In this document: piece by piece, positions 52,660 through 62,041 of the stretch
Numbering within the stretch: the stretch's first letter is position 1
How the letters are laid out: each line of letters opens with the position of its first letter
NCBI GenBank assembly: GCA_016711435.1
Contig: JADJSY010000026.1
Coordinates: 1-64,000 of the forward strand
Direction: 5' to 3'
From: Lewinellaceae bacterium
GTDB lineage: Bacteria; Bacteroidota; Bacteroidia; Chitinophagales; Saprospiraceae
DNA: 64,000 nt
Translations under genes and position numbers: made by a program
Notes under the pieces: model-generated
What the model was told of the DNA's origin: nothing
Databases searched by the model: none
What the model saw: only the letters and a program-made list of their open reading frames with translations

Positions 52660-55600
52660 ATGAAATCATTACTCCCGCTGGTTATTCTGCTGGCGCTTGC
52701 CTCCGCAGCGTTTGCACAAAATGCAAAAAAAAATCCACCTGTTAAAGGCGGTTCATACGAACCCTGGCAAACACAAATAAAACGGCCAAATGGTGTTTCG
52801 GTACCTGCTGCCAAACCCGCCTTCGGGCAATTGGGCGGCATACAGCGCCAGGCGCTGCCACCTTTGCAACCCGCTTCGGGCAATCCTTTCGGGGTGAAAA
52901 TAACCCGTGGTGAAAATGGGCTACCGATCGCTTTTCGCGGTAAAACAGTGGCCTCCGGCAGCAGTTCCGATATCCGGGACATGGGTGAACGGGCGCTGCA
53001 ATATGTTGCCAGCCTGCAACCGGCTGCTATCAGCGAGCCATTGACCGAATTTATTGTTACCAATATAAAAACCGATGTACAGGGCAACACACACGTACGC
53101 CTGCAACAGGTTTTCCTCGGCGTACCGGTGTATGGCGCTGAAATCATTGCCCATACCAAGAACGGCGCTTTTGAGATGCTCAATGGGCGTTATTATCCAA
53201 CGCCCGAATTAAGCGTTGTAACACCTTCGCTGGATGCCGCGCGCGCTATCGAACGGGTAAAAACCTCGATTGGCATCGATCAGGTTAAAAACACCTGGAC
53301 TTCGGAGGAACTGAAGTTTATCGACGGGCAGCCGTTCACAAGCGAGTTGGTCGTTTACCACCCCGGCCGCAAACTAAATGCGGAGCGGCTGGCCTGGCAT
53401 ATTGTTGCGCACCCGAACCTGCTTGCGCGGGAGGTATATTTCGTGGATGCCTTGACAGGGGAAATCCTGCATCATTTCAACAATACCTGCAACCTCATCG
53501 GCCACCGGCACGACCACGCGCAGACAACAGACAGCGAAAACACTGCGCCCAACACCTTTTCTCCGACGGAGGAAGACAATCCTGTCACAGCCTCTGGCCT
53601 CGACCTGCTGAATGTCAACCGCAGTTTCGGCGTATGGCAGGTGGGCAGTCAGTATGTGCTCGAAGATGCGAGCAAGCCCATGTACAACAGCGGGGCATCC
53701 AATATGCCCAATGATCCGGTAGGTGTTATCGTAACGCTAACCGCCATGAACACTTCTCCTGAAAACCAATCGAGTTTCGACTACAATCTTGTGGTATCCA
53801 ACTCCACTTCTTTCAACAACCCCACTGCAGTAAGCGGCCATTGGAACAGCATCAAAAGCTACGACTATTTCAAAAATACCTTTGACCGGAATTCCATCGA
53901 CGGCGTGGGCGGCAATATCCTTGCCTTTGTTAACGTATCTGAAGGCAACGGCGCTTCCATGCAGAACGCCTTCTGGAACGGCGCAGCGATGTGGTATGGC
54001 AACGGCGGCGATATTTTCAAACCATTGGCCCGCGGCTTGGACGTTGGCGGCCATGAAATGACCCACGGCGTAGTCGAAAAAACAGCCAACCTGGAATATC
54101 AGGACGAAAGCGGCGCACTAAACGAATCCTTCGCCGATGTTTTCGGCGCTATGATCGACCGCGACGATTGGAAAATGGGCGAAGATGTGATGCAACCCGG
54201 CGTGAATCCCAACAATGCGTTGCGCGACCTGCAAGACCCGCACAACGGCGTTTCTTCCAACAGCTCCTGGTGGCAGCCCAAACACACCGATGAACAATAC
54301 ACCCAAAGCGACGACAATGGCGGCGTACACATCAACAGCGGTATTCCCAACCATGCTTTTTATCTTTTTGCTGTCAGTTCCGGGGTTGGCAAAGACAAAG
54401 CTGAACAGGTGTACTATAAAGCCCTCGATGACTACTTGGTGAAATCAAGCCAGTTTGTCGACCTGCGGATTGCTGTGGAACAGGCCGCAACCGACTTGTA
54501 CGGAGCAGCTGTCTCGAATGCGGCGTCTTCCGCGTTTGCAGCAGTGGGTATCGGCGATAACGGTGGCGAACCCAGCGGTAATTATCTCGGACAGTTGGCC
54601 CCAAATCCGGGAGACGACCTGGTTCTCTGCGTATCCAATGACTATCAAAATCTTGATATTGCACAAAACGGTATGGTCCTGGGTTCTATCTATACAGATG
54701 GTCTGAGAAACCGCCCAAGTGTGTCAGACGATGGCTCACAAATTGCTTTTGTCAACGAAGAAGGGCATATTATCCTGGTCGATATGGTGTACACACAAAC
54801 CCAGATTATTCCGACGGTCAATCCACCTTATTCTATTCAGCCGATCTGGCGCAATGTGGCTATTTCCAAAGATGGCAGTTATCTGGCGGCCATAACTGAA
54901 GAAGGTAATGATTCGATTTTTATCGCAGACCTGGGCAGCCCTTTCGGCGATACGTACGTGTACGAACTGTACAACCCCACGTATTCCCAGAATACCATTA
55001 CAGGAGAAGTGCAGTATGCCGATGTACTGGAATTCGATTATTCCGGTGAATACCTGATGTACGATGCCTTTAATGAATTGAGCAACGGCACGACCGACCT
55101 GAGTTACTGGGATATCGGTTTCCTGCAATTCCGCAAAGACGGCGCTTTTGTCGAAGATAATGAAGTGCCGTTTATTACCAAATTATTCAGCGGGATTCCG
55201 GAAAATACCAGCATCGCCGATCCGACTATTGCTAAAAATTCTCCGTTCATCATTGCGTTCGACTTCTTTGAAAACGATGGATCCGGTTATGACATTTACG
55301 GCTCCAATACCGAAACCGGCGATTATGACCTGATCGTAAGCGATAACGGCGACCTCGGATGGCCCAGCTATAACCGCCTGGACAACGCTTTGCTATATCA
55401 CAGCCCCGACTTCTTCGACGACAATGACCTGTATCTCCAGGGATTGGCTGCCAGCAAAATTGCACCGCAAGGCAACTCCAGTCTGCATGTCACCAGCCGC
55501 CAGTTGGGCGTGTGGTATGCCACGGGCGACCGGAATCTGCAAGTCGGGGCCGGCGAACCCAATGTGTCGCCACTGGCGATCACGGTCGCGCCCAACCCGA

Positions 55601-55821
55601 CCACCGACCGGCTGCGTGTAAAACTCGACAGCCCGGCGTCGTCTTCTGCACAGGTATTAGTCAGCAATATGATGGGTGAACTGGTACAGACACAAACCGT
55701 ACAATTGGCTACCGGCGCCAACCAGTTCGAACTCAGCCTTCAGGCATTGCCGGCGGGTACGTATTTGCTGCGCATTGCTACGGATAAAACCGGCGCTGCG
55801 GTGAAGGTGGTGAAACAGTAG
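52660..55821 (+). CDS. Thermolysin-like (M4) metalloprotease with T9SS sorting domain
   Basis: 1,053-residue secreted zinc endopeptidase. The start at 52660 (MKSLLPLVILLALASAAFAQ) gives a signal peptide; an upstream TTG reading from 52597 is not credible. Then an FTP/propeptide region to about residue 270 (VYFVDALTGEILHHFNNTCN), and the M4 catalytic domain with HEMTH (residues 465-469) and the third ligand in NESFAD (Glu489), spaced 24 as in thermolysin. The C-terminal part contains WD-like/TolB-type beta-propeller repeats (QIAFVNEEGHIILVDM; GSYLAAITEEGNDSIFIAD) and ends with a T9SS type A tail (TVAPNPTTDRLRVKLDSPAS). Confidence 0.92.
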   Translation: MKSLLPLVILLALASAAFAQNAKKNPPVKGGSYEPWQTQIKRPNGVSVPAAKPAFGQLGGIQRQALPPLQPASGNPFGVKITRGENGLPIAFRGKTVASGSSSDIRDMGERALQYVASLQPAAISEPLTEFIVTNIKTDVQGNTHVRLQQVFLGVPVYGAEIIAHTKNGAFEMLNGRYYPTPELSVVTPSLDAARAIERVKTSIGIDQVKNTWTSEELKFIDGQPFTSELVVYHPGRKLNAERLAWHIVAHPNLLAREVYFVDALTGEILHHFNNTCNLIGHRHDHAQTTDSENTAPNTFSPTEEDNPVTASGLDLLNVNRSFGVWQVGSQYVLEDASKPMYNSGASNMPNDPVGVIVTLTAMNTSPENQSSFDYNLVVSNSTSFNNPTAVSGHWNSIKSYDYFKNTFDRNSIDGVGGNILAFVNVSEGNGASMQNAFWNGAAMWYGNGGDIFKPLARGLDVGGHEMTHGVVEKTANLEYQDESGALNESFADVFGAMIDRDDWKMGEDVMQPGVNPNNALRDLQDPHNGVSSNSSWWQPKHTDEQYTQSDDNGGVHINSGIPNHAFYLFAVSSGVGKDKAEQVYYKALDDYLVKSSQFVDLRIAVEQAATDLYGAAVSNAASSAFAAVGIGDNGGEPSGNYLGQLAPNPGDDLVLCVSNDYQNLDIAQNGMVLGSIYTDGLRNRPSVSDDGSQIAFVNEEGHIILVDMVYTQTQIIPTVNPPYSIQPIWRNVAISKDGSYLAAITEEGNDSIFIADLGSPFGDTYVYELYNPTYSQNTITGEVQYADVLEFDYSGEYLMYDAFNELSNGTTDLSYWDIGFLQFRKDGAFVEDNEVPFITKLFSGIPENTSIADPTIAKNSPFIIAFDFFENDGSGYDIYGSNTETGDYDLIVSDNGDLGWPSYNRLDNALLYHSPDFFDDNDLYLQGLAASKIAPQGNSSLHVTSRQLGVWYATGDRNLQVGAGEPNVSPLAITVAPNPTTDRLRVKLDSPASSSAQVLVSNMMGELVQTQTVQLATGANQFELSLQALPAGTYLLRIATDKTGAAVKVVKQ

Positions 55822-55831
55822 GTGGAGTCAT

Positions 55832-55915
55832 AATTATTTACGATTGCCGATTACATGATTTACGATTGCCGAATTCGGCAATCGTAAATCATGTAATCGG
55901 CAATCGTAAATAATT
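55832..55915. repeat. 84-bp perfect palindrome without spacer
   Basis: Centre at GAA|TTC 55873/55874; 42-bp perfectly complementary arms. Each arm holds two ATTTACGATTGCCGA words around TTACATG. Located 41 bp before the GH92 ATG and 10 bp after the protease stop. It would form a full cruciform or a very stable hairpin in RNA. Confidence 0.85.
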
Positions 55916-55956
55916 TAAATTTGGCACAAGACCATCCAGTATCAAAAAAGCAACTT

Positions 55957-58884
55957 ATGAAAACAGCTCGTTGCCTGCTATTCCTGCTTTTTATTTCGCT
56001 TCATTTATCGTCGCAAAACCCGCTTTCGTACGTAAACCCTTTTATCGGTACAGGCGGGCACGGGCATACCTACCCGGGCGCTACGGCGCCCTTCGGCATG
56101 GTGCAACTCAGCCCGGATACCCGGATCGACATGATGGACTGGGACGGGTGCTCGGGGTACCATTATTCCGATTCGACGATTTACGGGTTTTCGCACACAC
56201 ACCTGAGCGGCACCGGCGTATCCGATTACGGCGATATTCTTTTTATGCCCGCCACCGGCGGCGCGCGGCTCGAACCGGAAGAATACGCTTCCCCGTTTAA
56301 AAAAAGTAAGGAAAAAAGCGAAGCAGGTTATTACAGCGTTTTCCTCGAACGCGACCGTATCCTGTGCGAAATGACGGCCACCGAACGCGTCGGAGTACAC
56401 AAATACTTGTTTCCCCTCAACCAGGAAAAAGGCGCACTGCTCATCGACCTGCGCCACCGCGACGAAGTGCTTGAATCGCAACTTACCATTGTGAACGACC
56501 AGGAAATCGCCGGATACCGCATCTCCAAATCCTGGGCGCAGGAGCAGCATATTTATTTTGTGGCCCGCTTCAACAAACCTTTTTTCAGCAGTATCGCGCT
56601 GGATATGGCTAAAAACCCGCGCGAAGCCGCACCCACCGTCAACAGCAAAGCCATTGTGGGATTGCTGGGTTTTTACAATGAACAAACGCCGCTGGTGGTT
56701 ACAGTGGGTATTTCCGGGACAAGCATCGAAGGCGCCCGGCGCAACCTGGAAGCGGAATGCCCGGATTTTGATTTTGAAAAAGTTAAAGCCGCCACACAGG
56801 AAAAATGGCGCAGACAACTCGCCAAAATAGAAGTGGAAGGCGGCTCCACGAATCAAAAAACGATTTTTTACACGGCCTTGTACCACACCATGATCGCTCC
56901 CAACCTCTGGAATGATGTGGACGGACGTTACCGGGGGCGCGACAACCGGATACACGACAATCCCGGTCACGAGGTGTACACTGTTTTTTCGCTCTGGGAT
57001 ACGCACCGGGCGCTGCATCCGCTGCACACCATCCTGGAGCCGAAACGAACCGGCAGTTTTATCCAAACCTTTCTGCGGCAATACGAACAAAGCGGCCTGC
57101 TACCGGTGTGGGAACTGGCGGCCAATGAAACCAACTGCATGATCGGCTACCACTCTATTCCGGTCATTGCCGACGCCTATGCCAAAGGTATCCGGGATTT
57201 CAACCTTCCGCTGGCCCTGGAAGCCATGGAAAAAGCCATGTATCAAAACCGGCCCGACTTGGAAGCCTACCGCCGTTTCGGTTATATCCAGTCTTTCCAG
57301 TCGCCCGAATCAGTGTCCAAAACGCTGGAATACGCGTACGACGACTGGTGCATGGCACAATTGGCAAAGGCCGCAGGTAAAACCGATCTTTACCAAACCA
57401 GTATCCGCCGGGCACAACAGTATCAAAACCTGTTCGATCCTTCCACCAAGTTTTTCCGTGCTAAAAAAAACGCAGGCTGGTACACGCCGTTCGACCCTTA
57501 TGAAGTCAATTTCAACTACACCGAAGCCAACGCATGGCAGTACCGCTTTTCTGCCCAACAGGACATCAGCGGACTGATCCGATTGATGGGCGGCCCGGAA
57601 CAGTTTGAAAATCAATTGGATAGCCTGTTTGCTACTACTTCCAAAACCACCGGTCGCAACCAGGCGGATATTACCGGACTCATCGGCCAGTACGTACATG
57701 GCAACGAACCCAGCCACCACATTGGCTACCTGTACAACTACGTGGGCAAGCCCTGGAAAACGCAGCAGCGTATCCGGCAAATCCTGGATGAACAATACGC
57801 CAACCGACCGGACGGACTCAGCGGCAACGAGGATTGCGGACAGATGTCGGCCTGGTACGTGCTGTCGGCGATGGGATTTTACCCGGTGCTGCCCGGCAGC
57901 GATGGGTATATCATCGGCACACCGCTTTTTGAAAAAGTAACCCTGCACTTGGACAATGGCCGTTCTTTTGTCGTGCAGGCGCCGGGCGTTTCCGCGCAAA
58001 AACGGTATATCAAAAGCGCAGTACTCAACGGGAATGACTACCCTAAATCCTGCTTTACGCATTCCGATCTGACGAAGGGCGGCTCGCTTACTTTTAATAT
58101 GAGCGATCAAGCCTCCGATTGGGGCGCTGCTTTGAATGATCAGCCTGTCTCTTTTATTGCGGAAAACCGGATAACACCTGCACCCTTTGTGGCGCAGGGC
58201 GAGCGCACTTTCCGGGATCGGCAAGTCATCGCACTGAGCAGCATCGATCCGGAAGCAACGATTTATTACGCTATTGAAGATCAAACGCTGTCTTTGGTAG
58301 ACAACCCGTACAAGAAGTCGTTTGAATTAAAAGAATCCGCAACCATTGTATTTCAGTCCGCTAAAGACGGTGCTGCCAGTCCTGTTCAAGAAGCCGTTTT
58401 TCATAAAATACCGGACAAACGGCGCGTATTTCGCTACAACACCCGCTACAACCCGCAGTACACCGGCGGCGGCGATGAATGCCTGATCGACGGCATCCGG
58501 GGCGGCAACGATTTTCGCACAGGCGAATGGCAGGGTTTTGAAGGCGTGCCGCTGGATGTTGTGATCGATCTGGGTAAAAAGCAGAAAATCAAGCGTTTAA
58601 CTGCACATTTTCTGCAAGACGAAAACGCCTGGATATTTTTCCCAACCAAAGTGCAGTTTGAAATTTCCGATGATGGCGAACATTTTAGCCCTGCCGGAGA
58701 AGTCGTGTGTAATATTCCACAGACTGAAAAAGGGGTGTTGCAAAACGACTTTCAGGTGTCGCTTCCCGGCACAAAAGCCAGGTTTGTGCGGGTCGTCGGC
58801 GTCTCGCCCGGCCAGTGCCCGGCCTGGCACAAAGGCGCGGGTTATCCCTGCTGGATTTTTGCGGACGAGATTGTGGTGGAATAA
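55957..58884 (+). CDS. GH92 alpha-mannosidase, secreted
   Basis: 975-residue calcium-dependent exo-alpha-mannosidase family 92 enzyme. Signal MKTARCLLFLLFISLHLSSQ; start at 55957. The N-terminal beta-sandwich domain starts PLSYVNPFIGTGGHGHTYPG and the TYPGATAPFGMVQLSPDT and DGCSGYHYSDSTIYGFSHTH stretches are diagnostic. The catalytic (alpha/alpha)6 barrel has SLWDTHRALHPL, ELAANETNCMIGYHSIPVIA, NEPSHHIGYLYNYVGKPWKT and GNEDCGQMSAWYVLSAMGFY (catalytic Glu/Asp residues). A C-terminal F5/8-type C/NPCBM-like domain follows (RVFRYNTRYN...WQGFEGVPLDV). It has no T9SS tail, so it probably resides in the periplasm or outer membrane. Confidence 0.93.
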   Translation: MKTARCLLFLLFISLHLSSQNPLSYVNPFIGTGGHGHTYPGATAPFGMVQLSPDTRIDMMDWDGCSGYHYSDSTIYGFSHTHLSGTGVSDYGDILFMPATGGARLEPEEYASPFKKSKEKSEAGYYSVFLERDRILCEMTATERVGVHKYLFPLNQEKGALLIDLRHRDEVLESQLTIVNDQEIAGYRISKSWAQEQHIYFVARFNKPFFSSIALDMAKNPREAAPTVNSKAIVGLLGFYNEQTPLVVTVGISGTSIEGARRNLEAECPDFDFEKVKAATQEKWRRQLAKIEVEGGSTNQKTIFYTALYHTMIAPNLWNDVDGRYRGRDNRIHDNPGHEVYTVFSLWDTHRALHPLHTILEPKRTGSFIQTFLRQYEQSGLLPVWELAANETNCMIGYHSIPVIADAYAKGIRDFNLPLALEAMEKAMYQNRPDLEAYRRFGYIQSFQSPESVSKTLEYAYDDWCMAQLAKAAGKTDLYQTSIRRAQQYQNLFDPSTKFFRAKKNAGWYTPFDPYEVNFNYTEANAWQYRFSAQQDISGLIRLMGGPEQFENQLDSLFATTSKTTGRNQADITGLIGQYVHGNEPSHHIGYLYNYVGKPWKTQQRIRQILDEQYANRPDGLSGNEDCGQMSAWYVLSAMGFYPVLPGSDGYIIGTPLFEKVTLHLDNGRSFVVQAPGVSAQKRYIKSAVLNGNDYPKSCFTHSDLTKGGSLTFNMSDQASDWGAALNDQPVSFIAENRITPAPFVAQGERTFRDRQVIALSSIDPEATIYYAIEDQTLSLVDNPYKKSFELKESATIVFQSAKDGAASPVQEAVFHKIPDKRRVFRYNTRYNPQYTGGGDECLIDGIRGGNDFRTGEWQGFEGVPLDVVIDLGKKQKIKRLTAHFLQDENAWIFFPTKVQFEISDDGEHFSPAGEVVCNIPQTEKGVLQNDFQVSLPGTKARFVRVVGVSPGQCPAWHKGAGYPCWIFADEIVVE

Positions 58885-58939
58885 AATTAATGAAGGGCAA
58901 AACACGGTATTTTGTTTTGCCCTTGTTAATACCTATACG

Positions 58940-60532
58940 ATGAAAAATTACCTGATACTTTTTTTGCTTTTAGCGATCGCTGCCACAGCCCGCGCCCAAC
59001 ACAATGTACTGCTCATCATCGCCGACGATCTGGGCACGGATTACCTCGGTTTTTATGAAGACCACCAGGATACCGCTGCCGTGCCGAACATCCGCAAACT
59101 ACTGAGCAAAGGCGTGTGTTTCACCAACGGCATGTCCAACCCCGTTTGTTCTGCCACCCGGGCGGGTATCCTGACTGGGCGGTATAGTTTTCGCACGGGC
59201 GTTGGCGCGGTCGTGGGAGGCACAGGCGGCTCGGGGGTGCTGAATATCAACGAGTTGACAATTCCTCGCCTCCTGAATATTTACCAGCCCAATGGCATTG
59301 CAAAAGCCAATATCGGGAAATGGCACTTGCAGCAGGCCATGCCCATGAGCAACCTGAACAACCCCAACATCATGGGTTACGACCTGTTTGCAGGCAATTT
59401 CATCGGCCAGATAAACAGCTATTACAACTGGACGAAAGTGACCAATGGCGTTTCCGCAAATGTGACCACCTACGCCACCACGGAAACCATCAACGATGCC
59501 ATTACCTGGACGGCCGCGCAACCCGACAAACCGTTTTTTCTGTGGCTGGCAGTCAACGCTCCGCACACGCCTTTTCACCTGCCACCTGCCGGATTACATT
59601 CTTACACCAACCTGAGCGGCACGCAGCCGGACATCAATATGAACCCCAAGTCTTATTTCAAAGCGTCGCTGGAAGCGCTGGATCACGAACTGGGGCGCTT
59701 ATTCGATTCGCTGGAAGCGCACGGCCAACTGGAAAACACGGACATCATTTTTATCGGCGACAACGGCAACACCATGCAAACGGCGCAAATCGCCGACACC
59801 GACAAAGCCAAAGGCACCATTTACCAATACGGGGTGCATGTGCCGTTTGTCATTGCCGGGCCTTCGGTGGTCAACCCCGGCAGAGTGAGCGACGCGCTGG
59901 TGAACACCGCCGATTTATTCGCCACGATTCTGGAGTTGTTCGGCTACACGGACTGGCCGGCTCAAATCCCGGTCGATAAACCGGTCGACAGCCAAAGCAT
60001 TTTACCGATCCTGAAAGATGAAAGCACGGAAGTCCGCCCCTGGGCTTTTACCGAAATTTTCAATAACACCCCGAGTGCGGACGATGGCAAAACCATGCGC
60101 AATGCGGCTTACAAACTCCTGCATTTCGACAACGGCCACCAGGAATTTTACCATTTAGCCGCCGATCCGAATGAATTGAACAACCTGCTAAACGGCGCCC
60201 TGAATGCCACGGAACTGACCAATTACCTGTATTTATGTACGGAAATGACGACTTTGCTGGGCAGCGGTTCGTTCTGCAACGCTGCAGTCGGCACGGATGA
60301 TGTTGCGGAAAATGGAAATACTTTATCGGCGTATCCCAATCCTTTTCAATCGCATTTGTATGTAAAAGGGAGTACGGAAGAAGCGGAATTTGAATTGCTG
60401 AATGCGGTAGGGCAGGTAGTTTTTGCGGGAAAACATTTGGAGGAGCAGGATTTTTCGGGTTTAGTGGATGGGGTATATTTTTTGAGGGTACTGGGGGAAA
60501 AAGTCGCTTTGATAAAAGTAAAAAAGCAATAG
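58940..60532 (+). CDS. T9SS-secreted sulfatase
   Basis: 530-residue arylsulfatase-family enzyme. Signal MKNYLILFLLLAIAATARAQ. Metal site IIADDLGTDYLGFYE. The formylglycine motif is NPVCSATRAGILTGR with Cys70, the C-x-[AP]-x-R core, so maturation by a formylglycine-generating enzyme is needed. HLPPAGLHSYTNL, DNGNTMQTAQI and later KMRN-like motifs complete the fold. The tail LSAYPNPFQSHLYVKGSTEE ending LIKVKKQ is a T9SS type A sorting domain. Lies 55 nt after the GH92 gene on the same strand, likely an operon for sulfated mannose-containing glycans. The sugar specificity is inferred. Confidence 0.9.
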   Translation: MKNYLILFLLLAIAATARAQHNVLLIIADDLGTDYLGFYEDHQDTAAVPNIRKLLSKGVCFTNGMSNPVCSATRAGILTGRYSFRTGVGAVVGGTGGSGVLNINELTIPRLLNIYQPNGIAKANIGKWHLQQAMPMSNLNNPNIMGYDLFAGNFIGQINSYYNWTKVTNGVSANVTTYATTETINDAITWTAAQPDKPFFLWLAVNAPHTPFHLPPAGLHSYTNLSGTQPDINMNPKSYFKASLEALDHELGRLFDSLEAHGQLENTDIIFIGDNGNTMQTAQIADTDKAKGTIYQYGVHVPFVIAGPSVVNPGRVSDALVNTADLFATILELFGYTDWPAQIPVDKPVDSQSILPILKDESTEVRPWAFTEIFNNTPSADDGKTMRNAAYKLLHFDNGHQEFYHLAADPNELNNLLNGALNATELTNYLYLCTEMTTLLGSGSFCNAAVGTDDVAENGNTLSAYPNPFQSHLYVKGSTEEAEFELLNAVGQVVFAGKHLEEQDFSGLVDGVYFLRVLGEKVALIKVKKQ

Positions 60533-60570
60533 GCTTGGCTTGGTCGCCGCTTCAGGGCCAATGAGTGTTA

Positions 60571-60604
60571 AACTTCCCGAAAGTTTTAGAACTTTCGGGA
60601 AGTT
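60571..60604. repeat. AACTTCCCGAAAGTT palindrome, second copy
   Basis: Arms 60571-60585 and 60590-60604 are perfectly complementary and identical in sequence to the palindrome at 23217-23249, without the terminal repeats of that element. A further perfect hairpin TAGCGTTGGGGTG/CACCCCAACGCTA lies at 60656-60690. Both sit between the convergent sulfatase and oxidoreductase genes. Confidence 0.75.
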
Positions 60605-60771
60605 AAGGGTACCAAGTAATATCCTTGGCCAAGCGCTTGCAGCTTCGCAGCACGATAGCGTTGGGGTGGCTTCAAGACACCCCAACGCTACGACGCCTGG
60701 CCCTGCCATCCGCCCTGCTCCAGTTCCTCTTTGGTCATGAATATTTTTATGAGAACATCAAGTGACTTTAC

Positions 60772-61923
60772 TCACATCCCTACCCACTTACTCTTACTCT
60801 TTCCACTCGCGATCACCTTTTCAATAAACTGCATTCCGCGAACGCCGTCCTGCACGCTGGGGAAGTCCGTGTACATCGGATCGGGTTCCCGGCCTTCTAT
60901 GCGGGCGCGGACACAAAAAGCAAAATTGCGGTAGATATTGGCGAAGGCTTCGAGGTAACCTTCCGGGTGCCCGGCGGGAATGCGGGTATGGGCCAGCGAT
61001 TCAGGGTATAGCGGCCCCACGCCGGTGCGGTATATCTGGGTCTGCTTGTCCAACCACTTCACAATCAGGGTGTTGGGCTCCATTTGCCGCCATTCCAGGC
61101 CGCCTTTTTCGCCATACACCCGGATATTCAGGTTGTTTTCTTCGCCGGCGGAAATCTGGCTGGCGTGCAGGATACCTTTGGCGCCGTTGTTAAAGTGCAG
61201 CAGCACATTGCCGTCGTCGTCGAGCAGGCGGCCTTCCACGAAAGTGCTGATGTCAGCGCAGAGTTCAGTGATATGCAGCCCGGTGATGTATTCGGCCAGA
61301 TTTTCGGCGTGGGTACCGATGTCGCCCATCGCGCCGGCGATGCCGCTTCGGGAGGGGTCGGTGCGCCAGGCGGCCTGCTTCGAGCCGGTATCTTCCGCTT
61401 TGGTGCTGAGCCAGCCCTGCGGGTATTCCACCACTACTTTCCGGATCGGGCCGAGTTCGCCGTGCCGGATCATCTGGCGGGCCTGTTTGACCATCGGGTA
61501 GCCGGTGTAGTTGTGCGTGAGGGCAAAAATAAGTCCCGATTTGGCGACGAGTTTTTCCAGGGCCAGTGCTTCTTTCATATTGAAAGACAGGGGTTTGTCG
61601 CAAATGACATGGAATCCGTTTTCGAGCGCCATTTTGGCCGGAGCGAAGTGGACGTGATTGGGCGTCACGATGCTGACAACCTGCATCCGTTTGTCCGGGC
61701 GCAGGCGTTTTTCCCGTCTGATCATTTCTTCAAACGTGCCGTAACAGCGATCCGGCGGGAGCGACAGTTGTGCCCCGGAAGCGCGGGAGCGTTCGGGATC
61801 GCTGCTGAAAGCGCCGCAAACCAGTTCGATTTCACCGTCCAAAGCGGCAGCCATGCGGTGTACGCCCCCGATAAAGGCGCCTATGCCGCCGCCGACCATG
61901 CCCATGCGTATTTTTTGTTTCAT
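60772..61923 (-). CDS. Gfo/Idh/MocA family oxidoreductase
   Basis: 383-residue NAD(P)-dependent sugar or sugar-derivative dehydrogenase. Rossmann fold IRMGMVGGGIGAFIGGVHRM (GxGxxG-like), dinucleotide contacts ITPNHVHFAPAKMALENGFH, and the catalytic EKP-like motif in the form CDKPLSFNMKEALALEKL (Lys of the KP pair). The C-terminal substrate domain has MGDIGTHAENLAEYITGL, with the conserved Asp-x-Gly-x-His triad. Functions range from inositol and scyllo-inositol to N-acetyl-sugar dehydrogenation. The neighbouring GH92 and sulfatase genes suggest it handles a released sugar, but this is weak inference, as it is on the opposite strand. Confidence 0.88.
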   Translation of the reverse strand: MKQKIRMGMVGGGIGAFIGGVHRMAAALDGEIELVCGAFSSDPERSRASGAQLSLPPDRCYGTFEEMIRREKRLRPDKRMQVVSIVTPNHVHFAPAKMALENGFHVICDKPLSFNMKEALALEKLVAKSGLIFALTHNYTGYPMVKQARQMIRHGELGPIRKVVVEYPQGWLSTKAEDTGSKQAAWRTDPSRSGIAGAMGDIGTHAENLAEYITGLHITELCADISTFVEGRLLDDDGNVLLHFNNGAKGILHASQISAGEENNLNIRVYGEKGGLEWRQMEPNTLIVKWLDKQTQIYRTGVGPLYPESLAHTRIPAGHPEGYLEAFANIYRNFAFCVRARIEGREPDPMYTDFPSVQDGVRGMQFIEKVIASGKSKSKWVGM

Positions 61924-61930
61924 GTGTTGG

Positions 61931-61980
61931 TTGTTCGTTATCAGTTATCCGTTATCCGTGTTGATAATCAGGCATTTGCA
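61931..61980 (-). repeat. Head-plus-ATAAC dispersed element, copy 4
   Basis: On the minus strand TGCAAATGCCTGATTATCAA leads into CACGGATAACGGATAACTGA words and ends 7 nt before the Gfo/Idh/MocA ATG. Confidence 0.75.
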
Positions 61981-62041
61981 AGAAAAGGGATGAGGGATGA
62001 GGGATATTTTGGCCGCTAAAATCGAACAAACTTTATAAAAA

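Noticed and set aside
22093..61960. TTATCAACA in the dispersed head as DnaA boxes marking a replication origin
   Set aside because: One base off the TTATCCACA consensus, copies are tens of kilobases apart, and no dnaA, dnaN or gyrB is in the window.
22081..61980. ATAAC and GATGAGG word tracts looking like CRISPR repeats
   Set aside because: Words are 7-11 nt, degenerate and not separated by unique equal-length spacers; no cas genes are present.
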